18,435 bases of DNA from Zarea fungicola (taxonomy: Eukaryota; Ascomycota; Sordariomycetes; Hypocreales; Cordycipitaceae), in the NCBI GenBank assembly GCA_900169235.1, contig FWCC01000614.1:1-18435 (forward strand). The letters run 5' to 3'. Made by a program: the position numbers and the translations under genes. A model generated the notes under the pieces. It was not told the origin of the DNA. It did not search any database and saw only the letters and a program-made list of their open reading frames with translations. Below, one piece after another: positions 8,916 to 17,551 of the stretch. Every line of letters starts with the position of its first letter. Within the stretch, counting starts at the first letter, position 1.

Positions 8916-8947
8916 TAGGAAATATACTGTCACAGGCCCAGGCCTGG

Positions 8948-8949
8948 NN
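8948..8949. other. Assembly gap (NN) beside a perfect palindrome
   Basis: Two Ns directly follow the 10-bp palindrome CCAGGCCTGG (8938-8947). The real gap size is unknown. It lies where the right end of element B would be expected, so the apparent truncation may be an assembly artefact. Confidence 0.8.
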
Positions 8950-9693
8950 ATAGCTAGTTAGATCTCTCTTCTCCTTAAGCAAATATAGACAATTCTCAGT
9001 CACCCTAACTGTGACGATCCAGTAGGCTCCGACCGTGACATATACATCTTTATGGCCAATAATAGGCGACCTGTCCTCACCATAGGGAGGCGTTATAGGA
9101 GCCTGTATTTTATCTTATCTTTAAGAAAATTTAGAAACTATTATAGAACCTAGTTTATTTTTTGCCTAGGATAATGCGCGTACTTATATAGCTCGAATTG
9201 TACAGGAATGGCTGGTGGAATGCACTCTGAGCTAATTTAAGGCCCGAAGGCTGCACAGCTAGGGAAGGAGCAGTCGGGCCACGGAACAAAAGGCATGATC
9301 AATCTGGTGCGCGATTAATGTTTTGCATGTGTTTTCTACGATTCATGTTTGGCTCTTAAATTAAAGGAGCATTTGCCAGAGCAGGACCGTATCGACCTTC
9401 CTTGGATTGTAAGCCGGTCAATAGTGCGGAGGGCTAAAAGCTTGAGCGTTCCAAAGCAACCCCACACCTCTGCTGAGCCGCACAAGGTATTGTGAACCGT
9501 GGGAAGGTTGTGCAGTGCTTCCTGAATATAAAGTGAGTACTTGAAAGATATTTTACGTGCTAGACATCTCATTACTCGAATTATCTGCAAAGTCTTCACT
9601 GGAGTAATATTCGATAACCCGTCTTGAGTCCTCCTCATCTTTGATCATTCAAGTTCCAGCACCGTGCTAAAACTGTCCGACCAAGTTAACATC
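8950..9693. other. Mixed repeat-like and promoter region before the oxidase pseudogene
   Basis: The first 300 bp contain TGTCAC/GTGACA words (9003-9041) of the kind that end LTRs, and AT-rich patches; I cannot assign them to a known element. From about 9200 the composition returns to normal. Two minus-strand frames of about 100 codons (9336-9638; 9645-9965) show no family motifs. A TATAAAG near 9524 is a possible TATA box of the former oxidase gene. Confidence 0.4.
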
Positions 9694-11375
9694 ATGGCTT
9701 CCTCACGCGTAAATACGAAGCTTGTCTTCATTGGAGGAGGGGGTAAATTTTGTTCATCGACGGCTTTGCATCTACTTCGCTCCGGGTACAATCCTGCAAA
9801 TATCACGCTCTTGGACGTATATCCGGTTGCTTCAACGTAATCCGTAGGTTGCGACCTCAATAAGATCATGAGTATCCGCGTTCGAAACAAGCCAGATTTG
9901 CAGCTGTCCTTGGAAGCGCTCGATATGTGGAAGAATGATGCATTGTTCAGTCCATACTTCCACAATGTTGGTATGGTAAGTCACTTAGCTCCATAGTTAT
10001 TTTTGTCTGCATCCGGGTGCCCGGCTTACATGGCTTGAGATAAATTGCTCCTCCTCGAAAAGAGGAATCCAAAGGCTAAAATTGGCTCGTTACAGTCTTA
10101 TTGATGCGAAGAGTGGTCTAAGAAAACGAATATGTGACTCAAAAATGAGGAGGAGATCCTTGCCAAGGTGCCAACTTTCACTCGGGATCCAGTCAAGGTA
10201 ATTTCACAAGTATCAAAAATCAGGATATGTGTATACTGATACTAACTCGAGCCAGGGGTGAAAAGGCGTGTATGGCGAAAACGGCGGCTGGCTCGCTGCA
10301 GCGGAGGCCATTGATGCTGTCAGTGGGTTCCTTCAGGACCATGGTGTGACATTTAAATTTGGCCGGTTTGTCAGCCCCAAGCTTCGCCTCTGTCGGGTAC
10401 TGTCACATGTTTAACTTTAAATCTAGGTCTGGCACCTTTACTCGGCCGCTCCTATCTGTCGATGGAAAGACGTGCGTAAGTGTCGAAGCCGCGGATGAGA
10501 CTACTTACTACGCCGATCAGGTAGTGCTGGCCACCGGCGCTTGGAGACCATCCTTGGTGGACCTTGAGGGCCAACGTGTTTCCAAGGTGAGTACATGTAA
10601 TCTATTTGGTGGTGATGGCTTGGTTGATTGTTCCTCTTTGACAATCTGATCAAGGCATGGGTTTTGGCTCATATCCAACTCACTCCTGTTGAGGCAATTG
10701 AGTTCAAGAACACACCCGTGATTTATGATGGCGAATACGGGTTCTTTTTCGAGCCGACAAAGTAAGAAACTTGGTCACATTTAAATTTTAATTATAGTCT
10801 GTATCAACTGTAAACTAGGAACAACATAATCAAGGTTTGTAATGAGTTTCCTGGCTTCAGTCACTTTCCTTCGCATAAACCCTTTGGTTCTGATGGTACT
10901 GAGCAAATTTCTGTTCCTCGATCTCATTCACAGCATCCGACGGATACATACCCCGATGTTTCTGAGAGAGCCATCTGCCGGGCCATTGCCCGGTTTCTGC
11001 CGCGCTTTAAGGACCGACAACTCCTGAGCCGAACTATTTGCTGGCGCACTGACACAGCCGACGCTAATTTGTTAATATGCGAGCACCCTAAGTGGCGGAA
11101 CTTAATACTTTGCCGCAGGAGACAGCGGGTAAGACATAAACGGCAATTCACCAAATTCGAATGCTTCTAATGGAGTCTCTGGACACAGTTTTAAGCTGTT
11201 ACCTATTATTGGAAAGCATGTAGTTGAGCTGCTTGAAGGAACGCTTTCCCATGACCTTGCCTATGCCTGGCGGTGGCGGCCTGATGGTGACACTCTGAAG
11301 TCCAGTCGTGACGCTCATGCGAAGGATTTATCAGAAATCCCAGGCTGGAAGCATGACCGAGCCAACAAAATGTAA
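9694..11375 (+). pseudogene. Fructosyl amine:oxygen oxidoreductase (amadoriase), broken
   Basis: Seven exons can be followed: 9694-9975, 10040-10197, 10256-10365, 10427-10586, 10655-10761, 10819-11128 and about 11183-11375. Together they amount to about 439 codons, the usual amadoriase length. Landmarks are GGGG near the start (FAD Rossmann), DLNKIMSIRVRNKPDLQLSL, EEEILAKVPTFTRD, NGGWLAAAEAID, YYADQVVLATGAW, FFFEPTK, NEFPGFSHF, DTADANLLICEHPKWRN, GDSG..HSFKLLPIIGKHVV and AWRWRPDGD. The family deglycates fructosyl amino acids, releasing H2O2. The end NKM could be a weak peroxisomal PTS1. Lesions: TAA at 9838-9840, TGA at 10135-10137 and 10259-10261; one A missing at 10123-10126; an extra T at 11109-11111; no AG acceptor at about 11182. 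The third glycine of GxGxxG also appears to have become Cys. Five introns remain well formed. The gene is inactive; the damage looks old. Confidence 0.88.
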
Positions 11376-11589
11376 CTCCAGCCTGCGGTGGTTGTCAAAA
11401 ACATGCGCTAACTGGTTACTTTTTCGCTGCTACACTAAAAAGAAGAGGAATTTGTCCCTTTTAGAAAAGGGAATAGAATAAGGCAAATTAATCCTAAATT
11501 CCTTTTAGTTCTATTGGCTCATTTACGTTAAATTGCTCTCAGTTATGTCTAGCTTTATGTTCAATACAGACCGCTTATATAATTCATGA
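11376..11589. other. Spacer between oxidase pseudogene and left inverted-repeat arm
   Basis: No coding frame. A small hairpin CCCTTTT-AG-AAAAGGG lies at about 11457-11472. On the minus strand a TATATAAG at about 11575-11582 follows the repeat arm and could be an LTR promoter TATA box. Confidence 0.45.
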
Positions 11590-11795
11590 GACAATGTGAT
11601 CAGTATGATCAGTGTGCTCGGTACTGACCACACCGATCACACAGAGTAGGACTGAGCAATAGAGATTCAACGGATATACTAATGAGCTTGAAGGCCATAG
11701 CTAGACTAGATAGTTTAGATCTCTATCGATTAATGTAAGCAATAGTTCTACTATCGAGCGTTCTACTCTTAATGAAACTTACTTGTGAATACTGT
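11590..11795 (-). repeat. Left arm of a ~205-bp inverted repeat (LTR-like)
   Basis: The reverse complement of this stretch aligns along its length with 17552-17758. Exact blocks include an 18-mer at 11736-11753 matching 17597-17614, plus GTTGAATCTCTATTGCTC and ATAGAGATCTAAACTA. Indels are few and differences are scattered, so the two copies are old. Direction, an ATTAAGAGTAG start and a TATA-like sequence just past the end fit a Copia-type LTR, but no internal retrotransposon sequence is present. Confidence 0.8.
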
Positions 11796-12161
11796 TTAAA
11801 TCATCTGACTTGCTTTAGAGCATATCCCAACTGTTGACTTATATCGCTAAGCCATCGTTATTACAGTCTGTCGTCACTTGGCCTAGTCGTCCTTTTAGGC
11901 CGCCCCAGCCTCCTCGTGCAACGTTTGCAACCCGTAGCTAGCACATATATTTGTTTCCCCTAGAGCTAACTAGATCTTTCTACGTTAAATGATAAAGTAA
12001 ATGTGAAACTAATGGCCCAACACAACAGTACCACTAGAACAAAGAACAGCCGCGCACGGTCGGCTTACATTACGTTACCTTGACGCTTTGGCAGGCGACA
12101 AAGATTGTAGTAAAAGGCGACAAGCTCTATTAACTATTTGAAACTTTCTAGACCTTTTATC
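11796..12161. other. Intergenic, downstream of the NmrA-like gene
   Basis: I see no gene or strong motif in this stretch. It is the 3' flank of the minus-strand NmrA-like gene. Confidence 0.5.
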
Positions 12162-13130
12162 TTAAAGCCCTTCAAGGCCTAAAAAGGATTTCTTAGTAGG
12201 ATCTGCAAACAATCTTTGGAGAGCGGAGTTGACTGATTCTAGCCGAATGTCTGGGAAGCGACTGTTATCGAATGGCAGCGGAAGAAGAGTTCCTTGTCGA
12301 CCTTGAATCAGCTGATGACTTGCTTCTAATTCCATTTCAACGTCGCCGAGCTCCTTCGCCTTAGCCTCCTTGACGCGAGCAGCCTCGACATCTCTGTATG
12401 TTACCACATACTTGTGCCCCGTCACGGCCTGCAAGCGCTGGAAAAGCTCAACCCAACTCGGTGACTCGCCGTGAAACCGAAAAGAGCGCCGCGCGTTGGC
12501 GCTGGCATTGCCATCCCGCAGCGTAGCCAGTGTAAAGGCCACCGTGTCGCGCGTTGATAGTAGCGACTGCCGACCGTCCGGCGTGCCGTATATCTCGGCG
12601 GTGTGCTGGGTATTGTCGATGCCAAAATGCCGGATCACGCCGTACTCAGTCAGACGGCCGACGAGAATGAGCGTCCAGCCCAGGTCCGGCGTGTCGTTCG
12701 GCTGACCGCGTGCCTCGAGATGGAGACGGGTAACAACCTTGTCACGATAGTACCGCTGATGCCAGTTGGAGCCGGCTGTAATGTCCGCGCCCCATTCGCT
12801 CGGATAAAAGTGCCGAACACCAGCCGCAATGGCTGAGTCGATAATGGTGGGCTGGAACTTGATGGCGTGGTTGCCGAGCGGCATCATAACACAGTCGAAT
12901 CCGCGAAATGCCTCAATGTCTGCGTACTTGCCGCGGACCTCTTCCATTCCGCCGCTCTGGAATGCCGCGAAAAGCTGCAGCTTCTCCTGCGTCGCTGCGC
13001 GTGAGCTGTCGTTGAAAAAGGCGATGCGATTGAAAAGTTGTTTGTGGGCCATGAGCGCTGCACAGAGCGCTTTTCCTACATGGCCTGTTGGGCCAATTAC
13101 CAGAACTGCCTTGAAGCTGGTCGCAGCCAT
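12162..13130 (-). CDS. NmrA-like / isoflavone-reductase-like NAD(P)-binding protein
   Basis: Single exon, 322 residues, the usual size of the family. A beta strand leads into the dinucleotide-binding loop GPTGHVG (residues 13-19), the NmrA/PCBER variant of the Rossmann glycine motif. A second family signature, AGVRHFYPSEWGADI, lies at about residues 103-117. No signal peptide or membrane segment is present, so the protein is expected in the cytosol. Members are either redox sensors like NmrA or genuine NAD(P)H reductases of aromatic and polyketide intermediates; sequence alone does not decide. A TATAAAA box lies 61-67 bp before the ATG. The gene diverges from the SnoaL-like gene across about 795 bp, so the two may share control. 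Reading frame and composition look intact, with no AT shift. Confidence 0.9.
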   Translation of the reverse strand: MAATSFKAVLVIGPTGHVGKALCAALMAHKQLFNRIAFFNDSSRAATQEKLQLFAAFQSGGMEEVRGKYADIEAFRGFDCVMMPLGNHAIKFQPTIIDSAIAAGVRHFYPSEWGADITAGSNWHQRYYRDKVVTRLHLEARGQPNDTPDLGWTLILVGRLTEYGVIRHFGIDNTQHTAEIYGTPDGRQSLLSTRDTVAFTLATLRDGNASANARRSFRFHGESPSWVELFQRLQAVTGHKYVVTYRDVEAARVKEAKAKELGDVEMELEASHQLIQGRQGTLLPLPFDNSRFPDIRLESVNSALQRLFADPTKKSFLGLEGL

Positions 13131-13190
13131 CTTGTCGAAAAATGAGAGTCAGGTATGACGGGCCTTTGCATTAGCTGTGCCAAAGCCCCT

Positions 13191-13197
13191 TTTTATA
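13191..13197 (-). promoter_or_regulatory. TATA box of the NmrA-like gene
   Basis: TATAAAA on the minus strand, 61-67 bp before the ATG at 13130. Confidence 0.55.
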
Positions 13198-13587
13198 GCA
13201 GAAGGGGTCTCAGCATTAGTAAACATATTAAATGTACTTGGTATTTAGCCACTAACTCACTAGATGTCGGTATAAATGGAAAAAATAGGTATATACATAT
13301 AAACCTCTTTACCTCCCGGGATAGCTTCCTGATTCGATAGCCATGGGTACAATGGTCTTCCACGCAATCCCCACATACTTATCTCTATAATCGAAGCTAT
13401 GACACCACCTCCTGGCCAATTCCTCTTACGCAGGCAGGTCTCGCTTGTCCATTGTTACTAAGCCGCTGATAATTGACGAGTCCTGGGAGGCTTAAAGATA
13501 ATGCCCACGTCGAAACTTGTACCATTTACTGTATTAGGCTATTGAGCCATTTGATTGCGATCAGGTGGTCGGGAGTAGTGCCTCCCT

Positions 13588-13621
13588 GCGGTCAATCGCG
13601 GACGAATGCGGTTTATTGCGG
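13588..13621. promoter_or_regulatory. Four GCGG tetranucleotides at exact 10-bp period
   Basis: GCGG starts at 13588, 13598, 13608 and 13618, each separated by six A/T-rich bases; two of the four are followed by TCAAT. CGG is the half-site of fungal Zn2Cys6 factors, and a 10-bp period puts all copies on one face of the helix. It lies about 240 bp from the TATA box of the SnoaL-like gene and about 390 bp from that of the NmrA-like gene. Binding by a cluster regulator is inference. Confidence 0.5.
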
Positions 13622-13860
13622 TCAATTAAGCTCAAGAGAAGCAGTTCAATCAAGTCTGCGCATGTCCTATTTTAGACCTCCACAGTACTGATGCGTCCTA
13701 GTTTGCGTTTTTTCGCCTTTCATCAATTCTATGTCCACCATGCTAATAGGTTCAAGCTCATTACTTGACCATGACTAATACAACATTACAAATTACCAAT
13801 GACCAGGACGCAGGGGTATGTGGTATAAACGTGATGGAAAAGAGAGCCAATCCCAAGATG

Positions 13861-13868
13861 TATATAAA
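13861..13868 (+). promoter_or_regulatory. TATA box of the SnoaL-like gene
   Basis: TATATAAA, 65 bp upstream of the ATG at 13926, with a CCAAT ten bases before it (13847-13851). The distance equals those of the other TATA-bearing genes here and favours 13926 over 13962 as the start. Confidence 0.6.
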
Positions 13869-13925
13869 CTCATCTTTGGTGGCCAAGGTATCAATGCGTC
13901 TTGAGTTAAACACTTGCCATCACCC

Positions 13926-14474
13926 ATGACATTCTTAACGCTTTCTGGGGGCTTCCCGGCCATGAACCCCGTTACCTCCGCCGATGTATCGGCCGAGGAG
14001 CGCATGACCGCCATAGACTTTGTCAACCGCAACAACTTTCTCTTCGCCGAGTTCGACATCGAAAAGATCGTGTCGACATTCGTCTCGCAGGCCGCCGTTG
14101 ACCACTTCCACGGCAAGCTGCGCGGCCACGATGAGATCCGGCATTTCTTGGCGACGGAATACCCGTACTTGATCCCTGGGGTGTCACGGCACGCGACGAA
14201 TCACATCGTCGACAGGGACGGCGAGACGGGCGGCGTTGTGGTACGGTACTACGAGCAGCTTTTCCGAAATCGCTGGCCCGGCGAAAGCGAGGCCTCCACG
14301 GTGACCGAGAGCAAAGACCACGGCAGGGCGCGGACAGGTACCGATTTACCAGGACTATGGCTTTTTTGTCTCTTAATTGATCGGTTGGTGATGACGGAAG
14401 ACGGATGGAAGATTCATGAACGACATGTTGGCGAGGCTGTTTTCAATAACAAGTATAGCCCACCCAAGCAGTAG
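13926..14474 (+). CDS. SnoaL-like / NTF2-fold protein
   Basis: Single exon, 182 residues from the ATG at 13926. An in-frame ATG at 13962 (170 residues, with a purine at -3) is a possible alternative start. The core reads ERMTAIDFVNRNNFLFAEFD, LRGHDEIRHFLATEYPYLIP, VVVRYYEQLFRNRWPG, RTGTDLPGLWLFCLLIDRLV and GWKIHERHV. This is the helix, curved-sheet and closing-strand order of SnoaL-like NTF2-fold proteins. Relatives include polyketide cyclases and dehydratases acting on aromatic polyketides, but many fungal members are uncharacterised; which it is cannot be said. No signal peptide. It is the only plus-strand gene of the trio and is divergently paired with the NmrA-like gene. Codon use is GC-rich at third positions and the frame is intact, so the gene is probably under selection. 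Confidence 0.85.
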   Translation: MTFLTLSGGFPAMNPVTSADVSAEERMTAIDFVNRNNFLFAEFDIEKIVSTFVSQAAVDHFHGKLRGHDEIRHFLATEYPYLIPGVSRHATNHIVDRDGETGGVVVRYYEQLFRNRWPGESEASTVTESKDHGRARTGTDLPGLWLFCLLIDRLVMTEDGWKIHERHVGEAVFNNKYSPPKQ

Positions 14475-15211
14475 CTGCAAAAATGTCAATGGGCGGGATG
14501 GTCAGGATGCGGTGTTATTGAGTGGACTACAAAACTGCTTGTCCTTTTTTCGCATAATTGTAATTTGTTTTCGTCTAGTGTGCTGTGCATACCCAACCAA
14601 GAACATTTACAGAGAAAATGCTATACATGAATTCAGTCACTAGTCCCATTTAGCTTCACAGCCCCAGGACTTCGCATCAGACGTCGTCTCGCTCTTCGTC
14701 TCTGGATCCGGCCTCTTCGTTAGAATCTTGTCAGTAACAATCAGCCTCCTCTAATGTCCGATACTTGCTACGTATGAGGTGAAAGTTTTGCGTGCGCCCA
14801 TGCAAAGGTTCTCTTTTAACGCTAGTGACCCTAATAAAGAAATCAGATTTAGCCAAGTGACCAAGAGGAAAGACAATAATATTTAAATACAATACAACAC
14901 AATAAAATATTTCCAAAAAATACCAAGAAAAATATAGTAGATAGGCAGTACTTTTAAAAAATATTATTTATGAAATATTATTTAGGCCATTGAAATGATA
15001 TTTTGTCCATTGTACTCTACGAAATGACCCTAGCCTTCCTAAAACTTAAATATCTATACATCCTACCCAGTATCCCTCTCCATCATGTCATTCATCTCTG
15101 CCCTGGTATATCTTGGAGTAGGAGCAAGGAGTATAGATATTACAGCGTAGTATTCCACATCCGTCTCTAGTTTTGGCATTTGGAGTATCTTTGTTATAGT
15201 TGCTCTGATGT
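14475..15211. other. Intergenic, partly AT-rich, between convergent genes
   Basis: The 3' flanks of the SnoaL-like and BBE-like genes meet here. 14860-15000 is AT-rich. A minus-strand frame at 14640-14750 (36 codons, ending GCEAKWD-stop) looks faintly gene-like but has no start or recognised motif. Confidence 0.5.
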
Positions 15212-16683
15212 CTAATCTAAACATGGAATCGTGTTTCTAAATATATTTTGTGGATCATACTCATTCTTGATCCTCCTCAATTCAATAAGCTTGTCACCGT
15301 AAGCATCTTCGAGACTCAAAACATCCGGCGCAACAAATGGCAAATATATGCTTTTCCGTGCAGCATCCGAGCTACTCAACTTATCTCGTGCCTCCACAGC
15401 CCAGGCAGAATTTTCTGATATGGAATGCTCATCTTTACCATACCCCAGAAGCTCAATCAAAATTTGAGGCTCCCGATAGGGACAGACAGAGTCGGGGACA
15501 TCTGTGGAACACGCGGGACTCTCTGAGCGAAGCATGTGAACATTGATCCCACCAGTGGAACCCGCTGGAATGTTGGCTAGCAGTTTGCTCAAGCTTGTAA
15601 CCACGGATGACGAGTAGTGGGTTAGCGACACAGCTTGGCACCTTCCTCTGATTGTAGGGGCCAGAAGTTTTGTTACTAGTTGAGAAAAGGCCAAAGCAGT
15701 GGTATTATTCACCGTGGTATGGGGATCCGGGCCACCAGGCATGCGTGGTGCTAGATTCGCGACTCTGTTTACCCACTGCTCCATTTCTTCGCTTGCCGGC
15801 CCATTCCAAACAAAAGCACATCCAAGAGCCATTCCTTCTGCAGGCGAAGGCATAACCATAGGGATCATTTGTAATCTCCGAGGTATTCGATCCTTGTGCT
15901 CCACCATGAGCGTGTTGAGGTTGGTGAAAAAGGTCGATGCGCTTTTGTTCATATCGGTGGAGTCGTACAGGATCGCTCCAGCTTGAACCTGTGATATAGA
16001 TTGAGTTATTTGTTTTATCAAATCCCCTTTATAAACAGTAAACAGAGACGTATTCTTACTGGCTGGATAGAGTAGACTTTCACTACTAGCTCGGCGACAA
16101 TAGCGAGACAGCCTCCCCCGCCTCGCAGGCCCTTAAGAAGACGTGCGTCTGCATCAACAAGTTCACCGTTTGCATTGACCACTCGGGCACCAACTATCTG
16201 GTCGGCTCCAAGTCCGTAGCAGTTCATGTACGGACCAAAACCGCCTATGAGTGCCCAAGAGACGAAACCTACATCACCACAAGCGCCGATAGGGGTTTGG
16301 AGTTGGTATTTTGCAAGCTCCTGTAGGACTTGTTCCATGGTGGCTCCACCACCGACCCGTGCCGTCCAGCTCCCACCATCTTGTAGTGCTGGCGAGACTT
16401 GAACGAGATTAAGGTTTCGTAGGTCAATGCTCACTGTGTTGAGTCGAGTGAAGCGTCCAAAGACATCGTGCCCACGGCCGCGTGTAATGAAGGGGAGGCA
16501 GCATGCGAGGCACTGCTGAACGACGATCGAGACTTCGGTAGAGTTCCTTGGAAGAACAGCGATGCTCGGCTGCGCTGACTCATGGGTGCCAGTGTAGCTT
16601 TCTTGTATGGACATGAAATCTGGAGATGTGGGGGTGGTATAGGGGATTTCCATACTGTCCAGATTCCTAATAAAGATATCCAT
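15212..16683 (-). CDS. FAD-linked oxidase, berberine-bridge-enzyme (BBE) family
   Basis: Two exons, 16683-16060 and 15988-15212, give 466 residues, a normal length. The 71-bp intron (GTAAGA donor, CACAG acceptor) falls between SIQP and VQAGAILYDS in phase 0. The PCMH-type FAD domain fills residues 35-205. TRGRGHDVFG holds His72 and PIGACGDVG holds Cys135, which match the residues that bind FAD covalently at 8-alpha and C6 in bicovalent BBE enzymes. GLGADQIVGARVV and LRGGGGCLAIV follow; an Asn is usual where Cys192 stands. The C-terminal BBE motif reads YGDKLIELRRIKNEYDPQNI. Such enzymes carry out two-electron oxidations such as ring closure, alcohol oxidation or desaturation, and pass electrons to O2. 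The N terminus MDIFIRNLDSMEI is not a signal peptide, so an intracellular location is expected. The substrate is unknown; the NmrA-like and SnoaL-like neighbours suggest a polyketide-type product. No clear TATA box. Confidence 0.92.
15989..16059 (-). other. Intron of the BBE-family gene
   Basis: Minus-strand GTAAGAATAC donor and ATATCACAG acceptor, 71 bp. Splicing joins Pro to Val in the middle of a conserved strand; reading through gives a stop soon after. Confidence 0.9.
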
Positions 16684-17258
16684 GACTATTCGCTCCTTAT
16701 TCTCGAAATCTTTTTGTTGGGCGTTGGTGGTTAGTTGTTTGACAACCGGCCTGTTTTGTTATCAAAATGAAGTCGGAAGCTTTGATGTAACTCAAACCTT
16801 AACAGCCAGTATTCTAGCCTATTCCAGATTGCAAACAACCCAGGCCATCAAGCTGGACCAATAAGATGCTGAAAAGAATGTCATGAAGCGATTTACCTTG
16901 GTTTATCTCCTCTTCATTTTTGCACAATCAATGCCTTCCAGCAGTATAAGTAGGCCAGTGTGGTTGGCGAATGCTGTCATCTTAGCCGCATAGTTCCCTA
17001 AACAGGTAAATGGAAGCTGGCGTAAGCATTGGCTAAGTGTGGATAGCCTGACCCAGACTACACATAAGCCCGCACTAAAAAATAATTTTAGTATCTCTAG
17101 CACCGGCAGCTGATTGCCGTAAACCCGCAGTACACCGCAGAGCAGCTATGCTAGGTCTTACAGGTGGACAGGCTGCATAAGATCAATCAACCTCACCACA
17201 CTGAGTGTACTGAGTAGGTGAGGAAAGACCGTTCATGGCTATGGTTCACTGCCCCCGT
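16684..17258. other. Upstream region of the BBE-family gene, no gene seen
   Basis: Presumed promoter, with no clear TATA box. A 66-codon minus-strand frame at 16903-17103 has no recognised motif. A 7-bp stem (CCTCACC at 17191-17197, GGTGAGG at 17217-17223) with a 19-nt loop of CACTGAG/ACTGAG words lies near the end. Confidence 0.45.
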
Positions 17259-17435
17259 CTAGGCGTCATCCGCCAAATGCCTCTCCCAATACTCAGGTAG
17301 TGGAGGTACATCGTAAGCCCTCGGCAAGCATTCAAGCTCTGTTCCCTGCCATCCACCACGCACACCACGGCGCCAGATATGGTGATGCTCTTGAATGACT
17401 CGCTGGCTTATATCCGACAATACCCGGCGCCGAGC
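17259..17435 (-). pseudogene. C-terminal gene remnant, family unknown
   Basis: A 58-codon open frame without ATG ends in a stop at 17259-17261. It reads ISQRVIQEHHHIWRRGVRGG, then WQGTELECLPRAYDVPPLPE, then YWERHLADDA. The composition (Trp, His, Arg, Pro and Glu in a believable order, GC-balanced codons) is more protein-like than neighbouring frames. A stop at 17436-17438 separates it from another open stretch reading QRERGCDYN. It could be the last exon of a gene or the tail of a decayed element ORF. I do not recognise the family. Confidence 0.3.
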
Positions 17436-17551
17436 CTAATTGTAGTCACAGCCACGCTCTCTCTGACTAAGGGCAGGGCTATTGTGTAACGATGGCTTAT
17501 CTTGTAAGTCACAGTTGGTGGTATGCTCTAGGGTAAGCTAGGTTAGGTCGA

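Larger units (their letters stand above)
8156..8947 (+). mobile_element. Tc1-like transposon B relic, right end missing at the assembly gap
   Basis: The left end follows a TA (8154-8155) and begins TAGTGGGGTCAGGAAAG. It shares its first eight bases with the right end of element A, then diverges. A plus-strand transposase relic starts 103 nt inside. No reverse complement of the left end is found before or after the N run at 8948-8949, so the right end is either lost in the gap, deleted or overwritten. The interior is AT-converted from about 8215 onward, while the first 50 bp are GC-rich. Confidence 0.75.
13131..13925. promoter_or_regulatory. Divergent intergenic promoter region (NmrA-like / SnoaL-like)
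   Basis: Head-to-head spacer of 795 bp. It contains a TATA box near each gene, a CCAAT at 13847-13851 ahead of the SnoaL-like gene and a 10-bp-phased GCGG array at 13588-13621. No convincing ORF lies within it. Confidence 0.6.

Noticed and set aside
9336..9965. Two minus-strand frames of about 100 codons near the oxidase pseudogene start
   Set aside because: The second is antisense to oxidase exon 1, whose sense reading clearly matches the family. The first has no recognisable features.
13914..13925. Possible earlier TTG start of the SnoaL-like protein
   Set aside because: Nuclear fungal genes start at ATG. The ATG at 13926 fits the TATA distance of the neighbouring genes.
14640..14750. 36-codon minus-strand frame ending GCEAKWD
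   Set aside because: Too short, no start, no partner exon visible in the AT-rich sequence upstream. Kept only as a remark in the intergenic entry.
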